A stretch of 64,000 nucleotides of DNA from positions 62,001-126,000 of the forward strand of contig JADMKK010000021.1 of NCBI GenBank assembly GCA_015478895.1, written 5' to 3'. Below, piece after piece: positions 24,894-34,372 of this stretch; the stretch's first letter is position 1; every line of letters begins with the position of its first letter. Position numbers and translations under genes: made by a program. The notes beneath the pieces are model-generated. The model was not told the DNA's origin. It worked only from the letters and a program-made list of their open reading frames with translations, and searched no databases. The stretch is from Comamonas sp. Lineage in GTDB: Bacteria > Pseudomonadota > Gammaproteobacteria > Burkholderiales > Burkholderiaceae_C.

Positions 24894-26276
24894 ATGCCCC
24901 CACAAGACCCTTTCACGCTGCACCCACAGTTTCCTTCACCGAGCCCCCGTATTCCTGGGCTGCAAACAGCGACTACCAAAGCCTCTGCAGGCTTTGTTCG
25001 TATGCTTCACATTGAGTCCATGAGCGGCATCGTGCTGCTCATAGCCGCAGCCCTGGCACTGTGGTGGGCCAACTCCCCCTGGGCAGCCAGCTACTTCGCC
25101 ACCTGGCATGCTCCTTTGTCCCTGACGCTGGGGCCATGGAGCTGGAGCACCGACCTGCACTTTTTCGTGAACGACGTGCTGATGACCATCTTCTTCTTGG
25201 TCGTCGGCATGGAGATTCGCCGCGAAATGTACAACGGCGCGCTGTCTAACTTGCGCCAGGCCAGCCTGCCGGTCATTGCTGCGGTGGGCGGTGTCATCGT
25301 GCCCGCTGCCATTTATGTAGCCTTCGCGGGCAGCGACCGCATGCTGCTCAACGGCTGGGCCATTCCCACCGCCACCGACATTGCTTTCGCCGTGGGTGTG
25401 CTGGCGTTGCTGGGTAAATCTATTCCTGGGCCTTTGCGCATTTTTCTGCTGGCGCTGGCCATCATTGATGACATCGTGGCTGTCCTCATCATTGCGTTCT
25501 TTTACTCCGGTGGCTTGGATTACAGCGGCTTTGCGATTGCCTTGCTGGGCTTCGTACTGGTGTTGCTGTTTAACCGCATGGGTATTGCGTCAGCATGGGC
25601 CTATGCATTGCCCGGAGCCATTTTATGGATGGGTTTGCTGAAAACGGGCGCCCACCCTACGCTGGCAGGCGTCGTACTAGGACTGATGACACCTGTCGCC
25701 ATGCGCCCTGCACAAAGACACCATTTAGAAGAAGCATTGGGAGCGCTCAGCCGCATTCATCGGCAGGCTCAACAAGGCCCTTTGGAGGCCCACACGCTGC
25801 ACCACGAGCTGCAGATTGCGACCGCTGCACAGCGCGACCTGTTGCCACCAGTGTTTCGGTTGCCCACCTTACTGCACCCTTGGGTCGCGTTCGGTGTGAT
25901 GCCTATCTTTGCACTGGCCAATGCCGGTGTGCAGTTTGGAGGCGTGGACCTGTCGGCGCCCGCGCAGCAAACCGTGGCCTTGGGCGTATTGTTAGCGCTG
26001 GTCATTGGCAAACCCATCGGCGTGTTTCTGGCGACCTTTCTTGCCGTCAAATCTGGTGTGAGCAGTTTGCCTCCAGGGGTGAACTGGACAGGCGTGGTGC
26101 TGGTGGGGGTGCTTGCGGGCATCGGTTTCACCATGGCCATTTTTGTAGGCGGTCTGGCCTTTAACGATCCGGGTTTGCTGGGCGCAGCCAAGTTAGGCAT
26201 CTTGGCGGCATCGGCCACTGCTGCTGTGATTGGCCTTGTCTTTGGTTTCATGGTGCGCCGCAAGCTTTCTGCCTGA
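24894..26276 (+). CDS. nhaA: Na+/H+ antiporter NhaA
   Basis: A 460-residue inner membrane sodium/proton antiporter with 12 membrane segments. The ion-binding aspartates are present: Asp in [12 protein letters not shown] (E. coli Asp133 equivalent) and the pair in [11 protein letters not shown] (Asp163/Asp164 equivalents). [24 protein letters not shown] and ANAGVQFGG are further family landmarks. It is longer than the E. coli protein (388) because of an N-terminal tail and a His/Gln-rich loop around 280-320. The start is uncertain: the frame is open back to 24765, but that stretch coincides with the leader RNA, so I place the start at the ATG at 24894; ATG 24870 is the alternative. A bidirectional terminator follows. 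Confidence 0.92.
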   Translation: MPPQDPFTLHPQFPSPSPRIPGLQTATTKASAGFVRMLHIESMSGIVLLIAAALALWWANSPWAASYFATWHAPLSLTLGPWSWSTDLHFFVNDVLMTIFFLVVGMEIRREMYNGALSNLRQASLPVIAAVGGVIVPAAIYVAFAGSDRMLLNGWAIPTATDIAFAVGVLALLGKSIPGPLRIFLLALAIIDDIVAVLIIAFFYSGGLDYSGFAIALLGFVLVLLFNRMGIASAWAYALPGAILWMGLLKTGAHPTLAGVVLGLMTPVAMRPAQRHHLEEALGALSRIHRQAQQGPLEAHTLHHELQIATAAQRDLLPPVFRLPTLLHPWVAFGVMPIFALANAGVQFGGVDLSAPAQQTVALGVLLALVIGKPIGVFLATFLAVKSGVSSLPPGVNWTGVVLVGVLAGIGFTMAIFVGGLAFNDPGLLGAAKLGILAASATAAVIGLVFGFMVRRKLSA

Positions 26277-26291
26277 ATGCACGCAGCGCAT

Positions 26292-26332
26292 AAAAAAGCC
26301 GCTGCCTTGTCACCAAAGGCAGCGGCTTTTTT
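26292..26332. terminator. bidirectional terminator between nhaA and macB-like gene
   Basis: Perfect 17-base arms AAAAAAGCCGCTGCCTT / AAGGCAGCGGCTTTTTT with a 7-base loop. A- and T-tracts on both sides let it serve the convergent genes on each strand. Confidence 0.95.
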
Positions 26333-26354
26333 GCGTGGATGCTGAATGCAGCGC

Positions 26355-27560
26355 TTACTCGTGGCGCAAGGCCTCAATCGGATCCAGTTGCGCTGCGCGG
26401 CGGGCCGGGAAGTAGCCAAACACCACCCCAATCGCGGCCGAGAACACAAACGACAGGCCATTGACCATCGGGTTGAAGATGAACGGCACCTGCATGATCT
26501 GCGCCAGCCCCATGGAAGCCACTGCCGCAATGGCAATACCAATCAAACCACCCAATGCGGCCAGCACCACGGCTTCAATCAAAAACTGCAGCAACACCTC
26601 GCGCTCCAGCGCACCAATGGCCAAGCGCAGCCCAATCTCTCGCGTGCGCTCAGTCACGCTCACCAGCATGATGTTCATGATGCCAATGCCGCCCACCAGC
26701 AAGCTCACTGCCGCTACAGCGCCCAGCAGTGTAGTCATCACTTTGGTCGTGCCGGCCATGGTGTCGGCCAGCTGTTTGGTGTCGAGCACGTTGAAATTGT
26801 CTTCATCCGAAGGCGCAAGTTTGCGCAACTCACGCAGCAAGTCCCGCAGGCTGCTTTTCACGCGCTCGGGATCGCTGTTATCGGCCATGGACACCAGCAA
26901 GGTGCTGACACGGTTGTTGCCCGTTACGCGCCGCTGCAAAGTCTTCAGGGGAATCAGTACCTGATCGTCCTGGTCGTTGCCAAACGCGCCTTGGCCCTTG
27001 GATTCGAGCACGCCAATGATGGAGCACGAGAAGGCTTTCACACGCAGTTGTTGCCCAAGCACATCGGCAGCATTCGCGTACAGCTCGCGGTGCAGGGTTG
27101 AACCAATCACGCAGACTGAAGCGCCCGCACGCAGCTCTTCGTCGCTGAATTCACGGCCTTGCGACAGCTTCCAGTTGCCGGTTTTGAGCCATTCGTTGGT
27201 GCTCCCAATCACGGTCGATGACCAATTGCGTCCATCCGCCACCAAAGTCACGCTCGAGCGTGCCTCAGGCGCCACAGCAGCAATGCCGCCGATTTGCGCT
27301 TCAATCGCCCCCGCATCGGTGTCTTTGAAGGCAGGGGCTGGCGCCGCGCCTGGGCCCATGCGCATGCCTGCGCGAATCTGCAGCAAATTGGTGCCCAGGC
27401 CCTGAATTTGCGACTGCACGGCCATGGTGGCCCCGTTGCCCAGCGTGACCATGGTGATTACGGCACTGACGCCAATCACAATGCCCAAAATGGTCAGAAA
27501 TGAACGCAGCATGTTGCGGCGAATCGAGCGCAAAGCCAAAAGAATGGTGTTGCCAAACAT
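26355..27560 (-). CDS. MacB-type ABC transporter permease
   Basis: A 401-residue permease of the MacB/FtsX type: one N-terminal membrane segment (SFLTILGIVIGVSAVITMVTLGNG), a ~220-residue periplasmic MacB_PCD domain, then three C-terminal segments with GGIGIMNIMLVSVTERTREIGLRLAIGA and FPARRAAQLDPIEALRHE. In E. coli MacB the ATPase is fused to this part; here it is a separate gene whose stop shares one base with this start (TGATG). With the adaptor and the TolC-like lipoprotein it forms a tripartite pump that drives periplasmic substrates such as macrolides, peptides or siderophores out of the cell. The substrate is unknown. Confidence 0.92.
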   Translation of the reverse strand: MFGNTILLALRSIRRNMLRSFLTILGIVIGVSAVITMVTLGNGATMAVQSQIQGLGTNLLQIRAGMRMGPGAAPAPAFKDTDAGAIEAQIGGIAAVAPEARSSVTLVADGRNWSSTVIGSTNEWLKTGNWKLSQGREFSDEELRAGASVCVIGSTLHRELYANAADVLGQQLRVKAFSCSIIGVLESKGQGAFGNDQDDQVLIPLKTLQRRVTGNNRVSTLLVSMADNSDPERVKSSLRDLLRELRKLAPSDEDNFNVLDTKQLADTMAGTTKVMTTLLGAVAAVSLLVGGIGIMNIMLVSVTERTREIGLRLAIGALEREVLLQFLIEAVVLAALGGLIGIAIAAVASMGLAQIMQVPFIFNPMVNGLSFVFSAAIGVVFGYFPARRAAQLDPIEALRHE

Positions 27561-28336
27561 CAGTGCGCCTCCCCATTCGCAGCATCCGACTCTGCGGTTT
27601 GCTGGCGCAGCATGAAGGGCTCATTGCGCACATCGGTGTCAAGCAGGCCATCTTTAAACCGCACAATGCGGCGCGCATAGGCAGCCATTTCTGGCTCGTG
27701 CGTCACCATTAGCACGGTGATGCCCTGCTCAATGTTCAGGCGCCACAGCAGCTCCATGATTTCTTCGCTGCGCTGCGTGTCCAAGTTGCCCGTGGGCTCA
27801 TCGGCCAGTAGCACCACGGGGTTACTAACAATGGCACGCGCAATCGCTACGCGCTGTTGCTGCCCGCCAGACAGTTCTGCGGGCGTGTGGTGCTCCCAGC
27901 CGTTCAAACCTACCGCCTCCAATGCCCTGGCGGCGGCAGCTTTGCGCTCTTGCGCGGTCTCACCCCGGTACAGCAAAGGCAGCTCCACGTTTTCCTGCGC
28001 GGTGGTGCGTGGCAGCAGGTGAAAGCCCTGAAACACAAAACCAAAATAACGGCGGCGCAAGCGCGCACGCTCGTCCCGATCCAGATCTTCTACGTGCACG
28101 CCCTTGAACAGGTACTCACCCGAGGTCGGGCGATCCAGGCAACCCAAGGTGTTCATGGCAGTAGATTTGCCTGAGCCACTGGGGCCCATGATGGCGACAA
28201 AGTCACCCTCTTCAATATCCAGATCAAAGCCTTTGAGCGCCTGGAATGCCAAGCCGCCTTCGCCGTACACCTTGACGATATTGCGCAGCCGTATCAACGG
28301 CATGGCGCCGCTGTCAGTATGCAGCGCTGTATTCAT
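27560..28336 (-). CDS. MacB-type ABC transporter ATP-binding protein
   Basis: A 258-residue ATPase of the LolD/MacB group. Walker A GPSGSGKST near residue 48, Q-loop FVFQGFHLLPRTTAQENVELPL, signature LSGGQQQRVAIARA, Walker B VVLLADEPTGNLD and the switch His in MVTHEPEMA are all intact. It overlaps the adaptor gene by 4 bases (ATGA) and the permease gene by 1 base, so the three are translationally coupled. It powers the adjacent MacB-type permease. Confidence 0.94.
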   Translation of the reverse strand: MNTALHTDSGAMPLIRLRNIVKVYGEGGLAFQALKGFDLDIEEGDFVAIMGPSGSGKSTAMNTLGCLDRPTSGEYLFKGVHVEDLDRDERARLRRRYFGFVFQGFHLLPRTTAQENVELPLLYRGETAQERKAAAARALEAVGLNGWEHHTPAELSGGQQQRVAIARAIVSNPVVLLADEPTGNLDTQRSEEIMELLWRLNIEQGITVLMVTHEPEMAAYARRIVRFKDGLLDTDVRNEPFMLRQQTAESDAANGEAH

Positions 28337-29730
28337 TGGGCCGCTCCACTGCGCTGGTCGGTAATGACCTGCGCACCCAGCGCCAGCTTTTCGCTGTCCA
28401 CTTCGGTCATGCGGCCATCACTGATGCCGGTTTTGACCTGTACCGCCACCGGCGCATTATTTTCCAGCACCCACACATAGCGGGTCTGCCCCACGCCCAA
28501 AGCCTGGCTGCCACCAGCGCCACGGCTGGAGCGCATGCGCTGAGGCATCAGTTGCCCCATGATGCCGCCGCTGCCTCCCGAAGCACCGCTGCCACCTTGA
28601 CCTTGAGGACGAGGGCCGCGCTCGCCCCCCGCTGCTGGTCCACCCGCACTACCTGCAGCGCCTGGTGCGTTAGGTGCCTGCATTCCTACCGGCGTAAAGC
28701 GCAATGCCGCGTTGGGCACCAGCACCACATCGTTGCGCTCATTGGAGCGAATGGTGGCCGAAGCAGTCATGCCCGGGCGCAATGACAAGTCTTCATTGCG
28801 CACTTCCAGACGGGCCAAATACGTCACCACGTTGTCTGTCTTGGTAGAGCCAAAGTCCACCCGTGTGACCTTTGCGGGATAGGTACGCGAAGGATGTGCA
28901 CTGACGGTAAAACTGGCCCGCTGGCCCGCCTGGACTTGACCAATGTCCGCCTCATCGACCGACACTTCCAGACGCAGCTTTTGCAAGTCCTCCGCCACAG
29001 TGAACAGCGTCACGGCTTGCAACGATGCGGCCACGGCATTACCGGGGTCCACTGTCCGCGTCAAGATTACCCCGTCAATGGGCGACTTGATCGCAGATTT
29101 TGACAAGTTGGTTTCATCGGTTTTCAGTGCTGCTCTTGCATCATCCACAGAGGCACGGGCAGCAGCCTCATCGGCCGTGGCCCGCTCTACCGACGCACGC
29201 CCGGCATCCATTTCTGCCGCTGAAGGCACCTTGCCTCCCGAAATGCGATGCACTTCTTCCAAACGCGCAAAGTTGGCACGCGTCTCTTTGAACGTGGCCT
29301 GCGATTGCTGCAAGCGCGCTTGCGCGGAAGCCACTGAGGCCTTAGAGCGGCTCATTTGCGCTTGCAGCTTGTCCGCGTCCAGCTCCACCAGCACCTGACC
29401 TTTTTTGACCGTATCGTTTACATCCACCAGCACGCTGCGCACGGTGCCGGACAGCTCGGAGCCGACATTCACGGTGCGCGTCGGTTGCAAAGTGCCATTG
29501 GCCAGCACTGTCAGCGAGAGGTTGCCACGTTTGACCTCTTCGGTGATGTAGACAGGCTTGGCATTGGCTTGCTGTTGCTTTTGCCAGTACCAATAGCCGC
29601 CCACGGCCCCGGCAACCGCTACGGCACCAATCCACAGCGTCGGGCTTTGCCACCAGCGGCGTTTGAGACCATCGCCCAACAGCGCTTGAACATCTTTGGA
29701 AGTGCTTGTGGTGTTTTTCTTGTTCATCAT
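28333..29730 (-). CDS. MacA-like periplasmic adaptor protein
   Basis: A ~465-residue HlyD/RND-type membrane fusion protein. A single N-terminal membrane anchor (LWIGAVAVAGAVGGYWYW) is followed by a beta-barrel/lipoyl half-motif (VKRGNLSLTVLANGTLQPTRTVNVGSE), a coiled-coil hairpin of about 110 residues rich in Ala, Arg and Glu, and the second lipoyl half (KSPIDGVILTRTVDPGNAV). A Gly/Pro/Ser-rich insert near residues 355-410 interrupts the C-terminal membrane-proximal domain and is unusual. It links the inner membrane ABC pair to the outer membrane channel encoded 18 bases upstream. Two ATGs in tandem at 29725-29730 could each initiate. Confidence 0.92.
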   Translation of the reverse strand: MMNKKNTTSTSKDVQALLGDGLKRRWWQSPTLWIGAVAVAGAVGGYWYWQKQQQANAKPVYITEEVKRGNLSLTVLANGTLQPTRTVNVGSELSGTVRSVLVDVNDTVKKGQVLVELDADKLQAQMSRSKASVASAQARLQQSQATFKETRANFARLEEVHRISGGKVPSAAEMDAGRASVERATADEAAARASVDDARAALKTDETNLSKSAIKSPIDGVILTRTVDPGNAVAASLQAVTLFTVAEDLQKLRLEVSVDEADIGQVQAGQRASFTVSAHPSRTYPAKVTRVDFGSTKTDNVVTYLARLEVRNEDLSLRPGMTASATIRSNERNDVVLVPNAALRFTPVGMQAPNAPGAAGSAGGPAAGGERGPRPQGQGGSGASGGSGGIMGQLMPQRMRSSRGAGGSQALGVGQTRYVWVLENNAPVAVQVKTGISDGRMTEVDSEKLALGAQVITDQRSGAAQ

Positions 29731-29748
29731 GAATTCCGTTGCATTTTT

Positions 29749-31221
29749 TTAGGGTTGTACTGTGGCGTTGCTGATGTCTTGGCCGTCCACCCCCAATGGC
29801 TGCCAGCCACCGCCCAAGGCTTTGTACAGCCGCACATAGTCAGTACTGATAGCCGCTTGCCCGTTGGCCACGCTGTCTTGCGAAGACAGCAACGTGCGCT
29901 GTGTATCCAGCACAGTCTGAAAGTCCACCAGCCCACTGCTGTAGCGTTGATTGGCCAGCAACTGCGCGTTGCGCGCGGCCTCTTCTGAAATCTGCAGCTG
30001 CACCAGGCGCTCTTGATCGCCTTGTAATTGCACCAGCGCGTCTTCCACCTCTTGGAGTGCGGTCAGTACCGTGGCACGGTAGTTGATACGTGCTTGTTCC
30101 ACCGCCGCTTGCTGTATCTGAATTTGCGCACGGTTTGCGCCCCCATCAAACAGCGGTGCGGACAGGCTGGCCGCCAGACTGGCGGCTACGGAAGCGCCAT
30201 TGGTCAAAGCGCCGACAGTCAAGGCGCTCAGGCCCAGCGAACCGCCCAAGCGCAAGCTAGGAAAATTGGCACGCTCTTGTGCAGACAAATTAGCCACGGC
30301 GGCAATCACCCGCTGCTCTTGCACACGCACATCGGGACGCTGGCGCAAAGTGTCTACAGGCAATGTCATGGCCAGATTGGCCGGTGCCACCGGCAACGCT
30401 TGCGCTGCCATCAACACGCCAGCTAGAGCCGCAGGCACTTGCCCTGTCAATATGGCCAATGCATGGCGCGACTGCGCCATGGAGGTTTGAAGCGCAGGTA
30501 TCTGCGCCGCCGTCTGTGCCGTGGATGAGCGCGCTTGCTCGGCATCCAGCGAAGTAGCCAGGCCCGCCTGCACGCGCCACTCAGTGATCTGCTGGTTTTC
30601 GCGTTGAATGGCCAAATTGTCTTGTGCAATACGCAGTCGGTTTTGCAGGCTGCGCAGCCCAATATAGGTCTGCGCCACTTCAGCGGCCAAAGACACGTGC
30701 GTGCCTTCCAGCGTCGCCAGCGCAGCCGCTACATTGGCTTCACCCGCCTGTACTGCGTTGTCTTTGCGCCCCCACCAATCGGGTTCCCAGCTGGCATCAA
30801 TCCCTGCGTTGTAGCGATTACCAGCATCGTTATTCCCTTGGCGGCTACGGCTCGCCCCGGCACTGCTTCCCACGCTGGGCAGCAAATTCGCTTCTTGCAC
30901 ATTGAGCTGCGCGCGTGCCTGCCGCAAAGCGGCTTGTGCAGACTGAATACTGGAATTGGCCTGCAACGCTTGCTCAATCAAGCCTGTCATTTGCGCATCG
31001 CCAAAAAGCTGCCACCAACGGCTCAGGTCTTGGGGAGCTTGCAGCAGCGGTGCAGCGTCCGTGCTGTTCCACTGCGCGGGGACTGCAACCGCTTCGCTTT
31101 GCCCGGCAAATTGCGAAGTGTGGCTGCAACCTGCAATGAACACGGCGCAAGCCAGGGCCACCGGTAAAGCCCATGAGCGCGCCGGGTGGTGGTGAAAAAG
31201 AATGTTGTGGTTATTGTGCAT
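29749..31221 (-). CDS. TolC/NodT-family outer membrane efflux lipoprotein
   Basis: A ~490-residue outer membrane channel. The lipoprotein signal peptide ends in the lipobox FIAGC (near residue 31 from the chosen start). Two OEP repeats follow, with QALQANSSIQSAQAALRQARAQL and FPSLRLGGSLGLSALTVG as typical helical and strand segments. I chose the ATG at 31221, which places a normal signal peptide at the N-terminus; the frame is open to 31380 but that part does not resemble an export signal. First gene of the four-gene efflux operon. The amount of NodT-type sequence supports efflux rather than type I secretion. Confidence 0.92.
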   Translation of the reverse strand: MHNNHNILFHHHPARSWALPVALACAVFIAGCSHTSQFAGQSEAVAVPAQWNSTDAAPLLQAPQDLSRWWQLFGDAQMTGLIEQALQANSSIQSAQAALRQARAQLNVQEANLLPSVGSSAGASRSRQGNNDAGNRYNAGIDASWEPDWWGRKDNAVQAGEANVAAALATLEGTHVSLAAEVAQTYIGLRSLQNRLRIAQDNLAIQRENQQITEWRVQAGLATSLDAEQARSSTAQTAAQIPALQTSMAQSRHALAILTGQVPAALAGVLMAAQALPVAPANLAMTLPVDTLRQRPDVRVQEQRVIAAVANLSAQERANFPSLRLGGSLGLSALTVGALTNGASVAASLAASLSAPLFDGGANRAQIQIQQAAVEQARINYRATVLTALQEVEDALVQLQGDQERLVQLQISEEAARNAQLLANQRYSSGLVDFQTVLDTQRTLLSSQDSVANGQAAISTDYVRLYKALGGGWQPLGVDGQDISNATVQP

Positions 31222-31346
31222 ACGGAAGAGACATGAAAGCAGTGGCCTTATTTCTACCCGCGATTGTGCAGATCCCATGTAGGGCCATGGCAAAAGCCAT
31301 GTGAAGCTTTGGTAAAGGCTGCATGGCAGCACAAAAGCAGCACCCA

Positions 31347-31371
31347 TAAAAACGCCCTCACACGGAGGGCG
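31347..31371 (-). terminator. terminator downstream of tsaD
   Basis: On the minus strand CGCCCTC, a 5-base loop, GAGGGCG, then TTTTTA. It ends the tsaD transcript before the efflux operon. Confidence 0.8.
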
Positions 31372-31392
31372 CAGATGCACAGCCTGGTGAAA

Positions 31393-32451
31393 TTAAAGGG
31401 CCACGTTTTTCTCGACGATGGAATCGAGCGGCCAGCGCGGTTTCACATCAAACGCATAAGTCTTGCTAGCTTGCTGCTGTCCGGCTTGAATGCGCATGGC
31501 TGCAGCCATGGCAATCATGGCGCCGTTGTCGGTGCACAAGTGCAGCTCCGGATAATGCACGCGAATCTTGCGTTTGGCACACTCCTGATTGAGTTGCTCG
31601 CGCAGTAACTTGTTGGCGCCCACACCACCCGCCACCACCACACGCTGCATGCCCGTTTGCTTGAGTGCATTGAGGGTTTTTTTCACCAGCACATCCACAA
31701 TCGCCGCCTGCGTACTGGCCGCCAAGTCTGCCTTGCGTGGCTCCAGCTCATCCCCCAGCTTTTTGGCTTGTGTGAGCACCGCTGTCTTTAAACCAGCAAA
31801 CGAGAAATCGAGATCGCCGCTGTGCAGCAAAGGGCGTGGCAGCTTGAAGGCTTGCGGGTCGCCGCCTTCTGCCAGTTTCGACAAAATCGGGCCGCCCGGA
31901 TAAGGCAGACCCATGACTTTGGCGGACTTGTCAAAAGCTTCTCCCGCTGCATCGTCAATGGTTTCACCCAAAATTTCGTAGCGGCCAACACCATCCACGC
32001 GCATGAGCTGCGTGTGTCCACCCGACACCAACAACGCGATGAAAGGAAACTCGGGCGGGTCATCACTCAAAAACGGCGAGAGCAAATGCCCCTCCAAGTG
32101 ATGCACGCCCAGCACCGGCTTATCCAGCGCAGCCGCCAAGGCACAGGCGACCCCCGCACCCACCAGCAAAGCACCTGCCAGCCCCGGGCCTCGGGTGAAG
32201 GAGACCACATCAATGTCCTGCAAGGTTTTGCCTGCGTCTTCGAGCACCTGCCTCGTCAGTGGCAATACACGGCGAATATGGTCACGACTGGCCAGCTCAG
32301 GCACGACACCGCCATACGCACGGTGCATATCAATTTGGCTGTGCAAAGCATGGGAAAGCAGCGTTGGCACGCCCCCACCTTCCGGAATGCGCACCACGGC
32401 CACACCGGTTTCATCGCACGAAGATTCAATACCCAAGATCAGCTCACTCAT
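31393..32451 (-). CDS. tsaD: tRNA threonylcarbamoyladenosine synthase subunit TsaD
   Basis: A 352-residue ASKHA-fold protein that with TsaB and TsaE transfers the threonylcarbamoyl group to A37 of ANN-decoding tRNAs. [16 protein letters not shown] opens the fold; the metal ligands are the histidines in [39 protein letters not shown] and [10 protein letters not shown]-like [12 protein letters not shown] are also diagnostic. The length equals the bacterial norm. It appears to be monocistronic, bounded by terminators on both sides. Confidence 0.97.
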   Translation of the reverse strand: MSELILGIESSCDETGVAVVRIPEGGGVPTLLSHALHSQIDMHRAYGGVVPELASRDHIRRVLPLTRQVLEDAGKTLQDIDVVSFTRGPGLAGALLVGAGVACALAAALDKPVLGVHHLEGHLLSPFLSDDPPEFPFIALLVSGGHTQLMRVDGVGRYEILGETIDDAAGEAFDKSAKVMGLPYPGGPILSKLAEGGDPQAFKLPRPLLHSGDLDFSFAGLKTAVLTQAKKLGDELEPRKADLAASTQAAIVDVLVKKTLNALKQTGMQRVVVAGGVGANKLLREQLNQECAKRKIRVHYPELHLCTDNGAMIAMAAAMRIQAGQQQASKTYAFDVKPRWPLDSIVEKNVAL

Positions 32452-32522
32452 AGCCCGTAAGTGTAGAACTGCGGCCGACTATGGCCGCGCAAGTCACGCA
32501 ATGGCCTTGTGCTGTAGGCAAG

Positions 32523-32544
32523 AAAAAAGCACCCGAAGGTGCTT
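32523..32544 (-). terminator. terminator downstream of the DUF937 gene
   Basis: On the minus strand AAGCACC-TTCG-GGTGCTT followed by TTTT. The UUCG tetraloop and T-tract make this a textbook rho-independent terminator. Confidence 0.93.
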
Positions 32545-32562
32545 GCGAAGATGAGCGAGTGC

Positions 32563-33213
32563 TTAACGCTTGTTCAGGAAACTGCTGCCCAGCTTGAACA
32601 AATCCCCGACGTCCAGTTTGCCGTCACCGTTTTGGTCCAGCAAGCTGCCCAGCAGCCCCCCTGCCAAGCCCCCTTGTTGCTGGACCTGGGCGCGTTCCTG
32701 GCCCAAAGTCTCGCCCAAAGTACCAGCGTCCATATTGCCGGCTTTCACACGATTGGCGAGAAAAGCCATCACGATGGGCGCCAACATGGCCAGCAGTTGA
32801 CCGGCGTTGTTGCCCAAACCTGTCGCCTGGCCCAGCCCGGTTTCTGCCTTTTGGCGATGGTTGCCAAAAATGTGTCCCAAGATGGCAGCGCCGTCACCCA
32901 AGGGATTGCTTGTACTGCTCGCAGCAGGCGATTGCGCACCACCACCCAGCACAGCGCCTAACAATCCACCCAAACCGCCAAGGCCCTGTGGCATGGCGGT
33001 GCTGTGGTCACGCTGCAAGGCACTGAACAGCTCGGCCGCGCCCTGCGGCTTGGCGGCGTTATTACCCAAAGCGCCCAACAGCAAAGGCAATGCGGCACCT
33101 ACTGCAGACTGGATTTGTTGGCTATTGGCCCCCAACTGCTGGGCCATTTGCTGCATGGGCGCGCCTTGCAGTTGCGCCATCAGGTCGGATACCAGAGATT
33201 GCTGCTGACTCAT
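32563..33213 (-). CDS. DUF937 (YidB-like) protein with a C-terminal EF-hand-like loop
   Basis: A 216-residue Ala/Gly/Gln-rich protein of the DUF937 family. Residues 1-70 contain SLVSDLMAQLQGAPMQQMAQ and IQSAVGAALPLLLGAL; a second amphipathic repeat with GQLLAMLAPIVMAFLANRV lies near 135-160. Near the C-terminus DQNGDGKLDVGDL fits the EF-hand/dockerin consensus DxNxDGxxxxxD, suggesting Ca2+ binding, an addition I do not associate with the whole family. No signal peptide is visible. TTGGAG lies 8 bases before the ATG. It is monocistronic with its own terminator. Function unknown. Confidence 0.85.
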   Translation of the reverse strand: MSQQQSLVSDLMAQLQGAPMQQMAQQLGANSQQIQSAVGAALPLLLGALGNNAAKPQGAAELFSALQRDHSTAMPQGLGGLGGLLGAVLGGGAQSPAASSTSNPLGDGAAILGHIFGNHRQKAETGLGQATGLGNNAGQLLAMLAPIVMAFLANRVKAGNMDAGTLGETLGQERAQVQQQGGLAGGLLGSLLDQNGDGKLDVGDLFKLGSSFLNKR

Positions 33214-33421
33214 GTTTTTTCTCCAAATGACAAGACGTCAAAACTGTAGGCACGAAGTATGCGTCGCTGCGTGCGGCTTGCCACCATTACGGTGCAGGTT
33301 CAGACAAAGACTGACATTTCCAAGAGCAAGACCCGAGTGAAAAATCTCAAAGCGCTATTTCAATATAAGAAATAGACATAAAGAATCACTCAAAATATCT
33401 TAAATTCTTTTAAAGATACCC

Positions 33422-34372
33422 ATGAGCACCATCCAGCACTACCTCAAGGAAATCGGACGCGGCAAAGACGGCGCCCGCGCATTGACACGCGATCAAGCGT
33501 GTGAACTTTTGGGCTGGCTGCTGGATGGTCAGGCGCACCCCCTGCAAGTCGGTGCGTTTTGCTTGGCCATGCGGATCAAGGGAGAAACTGCACAAGAAAT
33601 GGCAGGGTTTATGGATGCCGTCCAGGCCCGCATGCCGGCCAGCACGCTGTCCATATCACCCGTGGTGGTGCTCCCCAGCTACAACGGTGCCCGGCGCCTG
33701 CCTGTATTGACCCCCTTGCTCGCTTTGTTGCTGGTGCGTGAAGGCCTGCCAGTCCTGCTGCATGGCAGCACCACCGAAAGCAGCCGTGTGACTGCGGCAC
33801 AAGTCCTGGAGCATCTGGGCTATGCCGCCTCTAGCGAATTAAGAACGCCCCAGTCCGGCGAATTGGTCCATCTGCCTACGCGTGCGCTGTTGCCCGGTTT
33901 GGCAGATTTGCTGGATGCCCGCGCCACCATTGGCTTGCGCAACCCAGCGCACAGTTTGGTCAAACACATGAATCCGCTGGCATCCAGTGGGGTACACAGC
34001 CTCGTGGTGGGTTGCTATACACACCCTGAATACAGCATCAGCATGGAGCACACCCATGCCGAAGCCCAAACCCACGCCCTGCTGCTGCGCGGCATGGAAG
34101 GCGAACCTGTGGCCGACCCGCGCCGCCAACCGGCCATGCGCGGCATCGTGCAAGGCCGCAAGGTGCTGGAGTTAAGCAACGAAAGTGGCTCTGTGCCTGT
34201 TGCCCCGGAGTTGCCTGCAGGCCTGGACATTGCAGCCACCGCAGCCTTTATCCGTGAAGTGCTGGAGGGTCATCGCTCCGTACCTGCACCGATAGCTGCC
34301 CAAGTGCGCACCATCATCGATTTACACCGCCAGATCAGCGCTTTGCCAGCACTCCAAGGAGCACCCGCATGA
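33422..34372 (+). CDS. ybiB: DNA-binding protein YbiB (TrpD2 family)
   Basis: A 316-residue protein of the anthranilate phosphoribosyltransferase-like TrpD2 family. IGRGKDGARALTRDQACELLGWLLDGQA (helical N-domain) and LLLVREGLPVLLHGSTTES in the Rossmann-like domain match YbiB, and the PRPP-binding GTGGD of true TrpD is absent. In E. coli YbiB binds nucleic acids without sequence specificity and belongs to the LexA regulon; no CTGT-N8-ACAG box is visible here. The stop overlaps the cobA start by 4 bases (ATGA). In related bacteria this pair often ends a nitrate/nitrite assimilation operon, but no such genes precede it here. No Shine-Dalgarno sequence precedes the ATG; an A/T-rich inverted repeat (TATCTTA..TAAAGATA) abuts it. 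Confidence 0.88.
   Translation: MSTIQHYLKEIGRGKDGARALTRDQACELLGWLLDGQAHPLQVGAFCLAMRIKGETAQEMAGFMDAVQARMPASTLSISPVVVLPSYNGARRLPVLTPLLALLLVREGLPVLLHGSTTESSRVTAAQVLEHLGYAASSELRTPQSGELVHLPTRALLPGLADLLDARATIGLRNPAHSLVKHMNPLASSGVHSLVVGCYTHPEYSISMEHTHAEAQTHALLLRGMEGEPVADPRRQPAMRGIVQGRKVLELSNESGSVPVAPELPAGLDIAATAAFIREVLEGHRSVPAPIAAQVRTIIDLHRQISALPALQGAPA

Noticed and set aside
33380-33421. LexA box before ybiB, expected from its SOS control in E. coli
   Set aside because: No CTGT-N8-ACAG sequence is present; only an A/T-rich inverted repeat next to the start codon.
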